Shown here in pieces: positions 63,001 to 64,000 of a DNA stretch of 64,000 nt (its first letter is position 1; every line of letters starts with the position of its first letter). A program made the position numbers and the translations under genes. Origin of the DNA: JABDQA01 sp963759125 (GTDB lineage Bacteria > Desulfobacterota > Desulfobulbia > Desulfobulbales > Desulfocapsaceae); the NCBI GenBank assembly GCA_963759125.1, contig CAVWXN010000002.1, positions 62,001-126,000 on the forward strand, given 5' to 3'. The notes under the pieces are model-generated. The model made no database searches. It had not been told where the DNA came from and worked only from the letters and a program-made list of their open reading frames with translations.

Positions 63001-64000
63001 TGCAGATAGTTCCGGAGATGGATGAAGGTGGGGTTGAAGGAGAAACGCTCGATTTTGCCGTCTATCTCGCCCGCCAGGGACATCGGTCCATAGTTATTTC
63101 CGGGGGGGGACGGCTCGTATCCCAGTTGCATGATAACGGCGTTGAACACATCCTCTGGAAAAATGTGGGCTCGAAGAATGTTCACTGTCTTAAATATATC
63201 CCTAAATTGAAGCAGTTCATAACCCGTGAAAAGGTCGACATCCTTCATCTGCGATCACGGCTTCCCGCCTGGATTGGCTATCTTGCCTGGAAATCAATGG
63301 ATGAAAACAGTCGTCCAGCCTTGATAACCAGCTTTCACGGGTTCTATTCGGTAAACTCCTATTCGACGATTATGACCAAGGGTGAACGGGTTATCGCCGT
63401 TTCTGGAGGCATAAAAGATCATATTCTGGATAATTACCCTATAGATCGGTCCAAAATCCGGCTTGTTCACGGGGGCTATGATGCCAACGTATTTGACCCG
63501 CAAAAAGTCAATGGCGAGAGGGTTAGAAAACTCAGAGAGGCCTGGGGTGTCAGTGAAGCCGAAAGGCCCGTTATCATGTTGCCGGGTCGTTTTACTTTCT
63601 GGAAAGGCCAGGACGTTTTCATCGATGCCCTGATTACAATTAAAGACCTGGATTTTCTTGCCTTGTGTGTTGGCGCTGCGGAAGAAAACTCTTCATTTGT
63701 GAGAAAGCTGCGCGAGAAAATTGAAACCTACAAGCTTGAAGAGAAAATCAAGCTTGTAGGTCACTGCAATGACATGCCGGCTGCGCTTTCACTCGCCGAT
63801 CTGGTTGTTTCAGCCTCATCAAGTCAGCCAGAAGCTTTTGGAAAGGTTGCTATCGAAGCGATGGCAATGGGCAAGCCAATCATTGCTACCAAACATGGCG
63901 GAAGTCTGGAGACGGTCAAGGACAAGGAAACCGGTTGGCTGGTAGAACCCGGAGATTCGGAGGTGCTGGCCAGAGCGATGAGAAAAGTCATCGGGGATAA
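62976..64000 (+). CDS. Glycosyltransferase family 4, cut by window end
   Basis: At least 341 residues are visible with no stop before the window edge. The start ATG 62976 (or GTG 62979) overlaps the ELM1-family gene. Features of GT4 enzymes: MDEGGVEGETLDFAVYLARQG at the N-terminus, HLRSRLPAWIGYLAW, VHGGYDANVFDP, MLPGRFTFWKGQDV and the E-x7-E motif in EAFGKVAIEAMAMGKPII. It probably adds a sugar in lipopolysaccharide or capsule synthesis. The sugar and acceptor are unknown; the next gene is outside the window. Confidence 0.88.
   Translation, partial: MVAEKFTVVQIVPEMDEGGVEGETLDFAVYLARQGHRSIVISGGGRLVSQLHDNGVEHILWKNVGSKNVHCLKYIPKLKQFITREKVDILHLRSRLPAWIGYLAWKSMDENSRPALITSFHGFYSVNSYSTIMTKGERVIAVSGGIKDHILDNYPIDRSKIRLVHGGYDANVFDPQKVNGERVRKLREAWGVSEAERPVIMLPGRFTFWKGQDVFIDALITIKDLDFLALCVGAAEENSSFVRKLREKIETYKLEEKIKLVGHCNDMPAALSLADLVVSASSSQPEAFGKVAIEAMAMGKPIIATKHGGSLETVKDKETGWLVEPGDSEVLARAMRKVIGD

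Overview
The window is chromosomal DNA from a Gram-negative anaerobe, most likely a Desulfobacterota (Desulfobulbales-like sulfate reducer or relative). This is an inference. It rests on the combination of futalosine-pathway menaquinone genes, a modular NifU with NifS, formate-tetrahydrofolate ligase, a DVU0298-like HEAT protein, CNB/DUF4388 signalling proteins and a cobalamin riboswitch in front of a corrinoid uptake operon. No dissimilatory sulfur gene lies in the window. The core is dense, of moderate GC, and organised in tight operons with many 4-base stop/start overlaps.

Layout. 1-2.9 kb: ileS (3' part), lspA, fabD. 2.9-8.6 kb: a complete biotin operon bioB-A-F-G-C-D, in which BioC/BioG make the pimeloyl-ACP precursor and BioF/A/D/B finish biotin. 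8.6-10.6 kb: a small four-Cys protein, a divergent metallophosphoesterase and a ParB-like/AsnC-C-terminal fusion. 10.6-14.8 kb (minus): a 670-residue helical-repeat protein, tRNA-Glu and malQ. 14.8-16.5 kb: two consecutive promoter-hairpin modules and a compact sigma-70 factor. 16.5-22.9 kb: menaquinone operon mqnE-mqnC-mqnA-ubiX-mqnP, a DUF3108 protein and purC; mqnE, mqnC and purC are broken by four single-base insertions as read. 22.9-26 kb (minus): TIGR01777 epimerase, ygbA, aroK, an MFS transporter. 26.2-30.2 kb: small membrane protein, CNB-DUF4388 protein, HEAT protein, SDR and methyltransferase. 30.3-37.1 kb: secreted M16 peptidase, then on the minus strand riboswitch-btuC-btuD-btuF-cobI. 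37.1-43.8 kb: nucleoside-recognition membrane protein, solute-binding protein, sppA, dinB, a Crp/Fnr regulator and an L,D-transpeptidase.

43.8-49.3 kb is clearly different. It is AT-rich and gene-poor, and it carries IS3-family transposase relics near both ends. It holds only two convincing genes: a secreted right-handed beta-helix protein and an unrecognised polytopic membrane protein. This is the accessory island of the window.

49.3-64 kb returns to the core: PHP phosphoesterase, NtrC-type regulator, nadK-proC (minus), Trm112-like protein, phosphohexomutase, nifU-nifS, fhs, a GspE/PilB ATPase with a C-terminal cyclic-nucleotide-binding fold, an ELM1-family protein and a glycosyltransferase cut by the window end.

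Most unusual observations: the PilB-CNB fusion; the ParB/AsnC fusion next to a degenerate phosphoesterase; the LGD/DWA repeat protein; the two promoter-terminator units before the sigma gene; the continuous mqnE-mqnC reading frame with clustered +1 shifts; and perfect long inverted repeats flanking fhs. I saw no CRISPR array, prophage or recognisable defence system.
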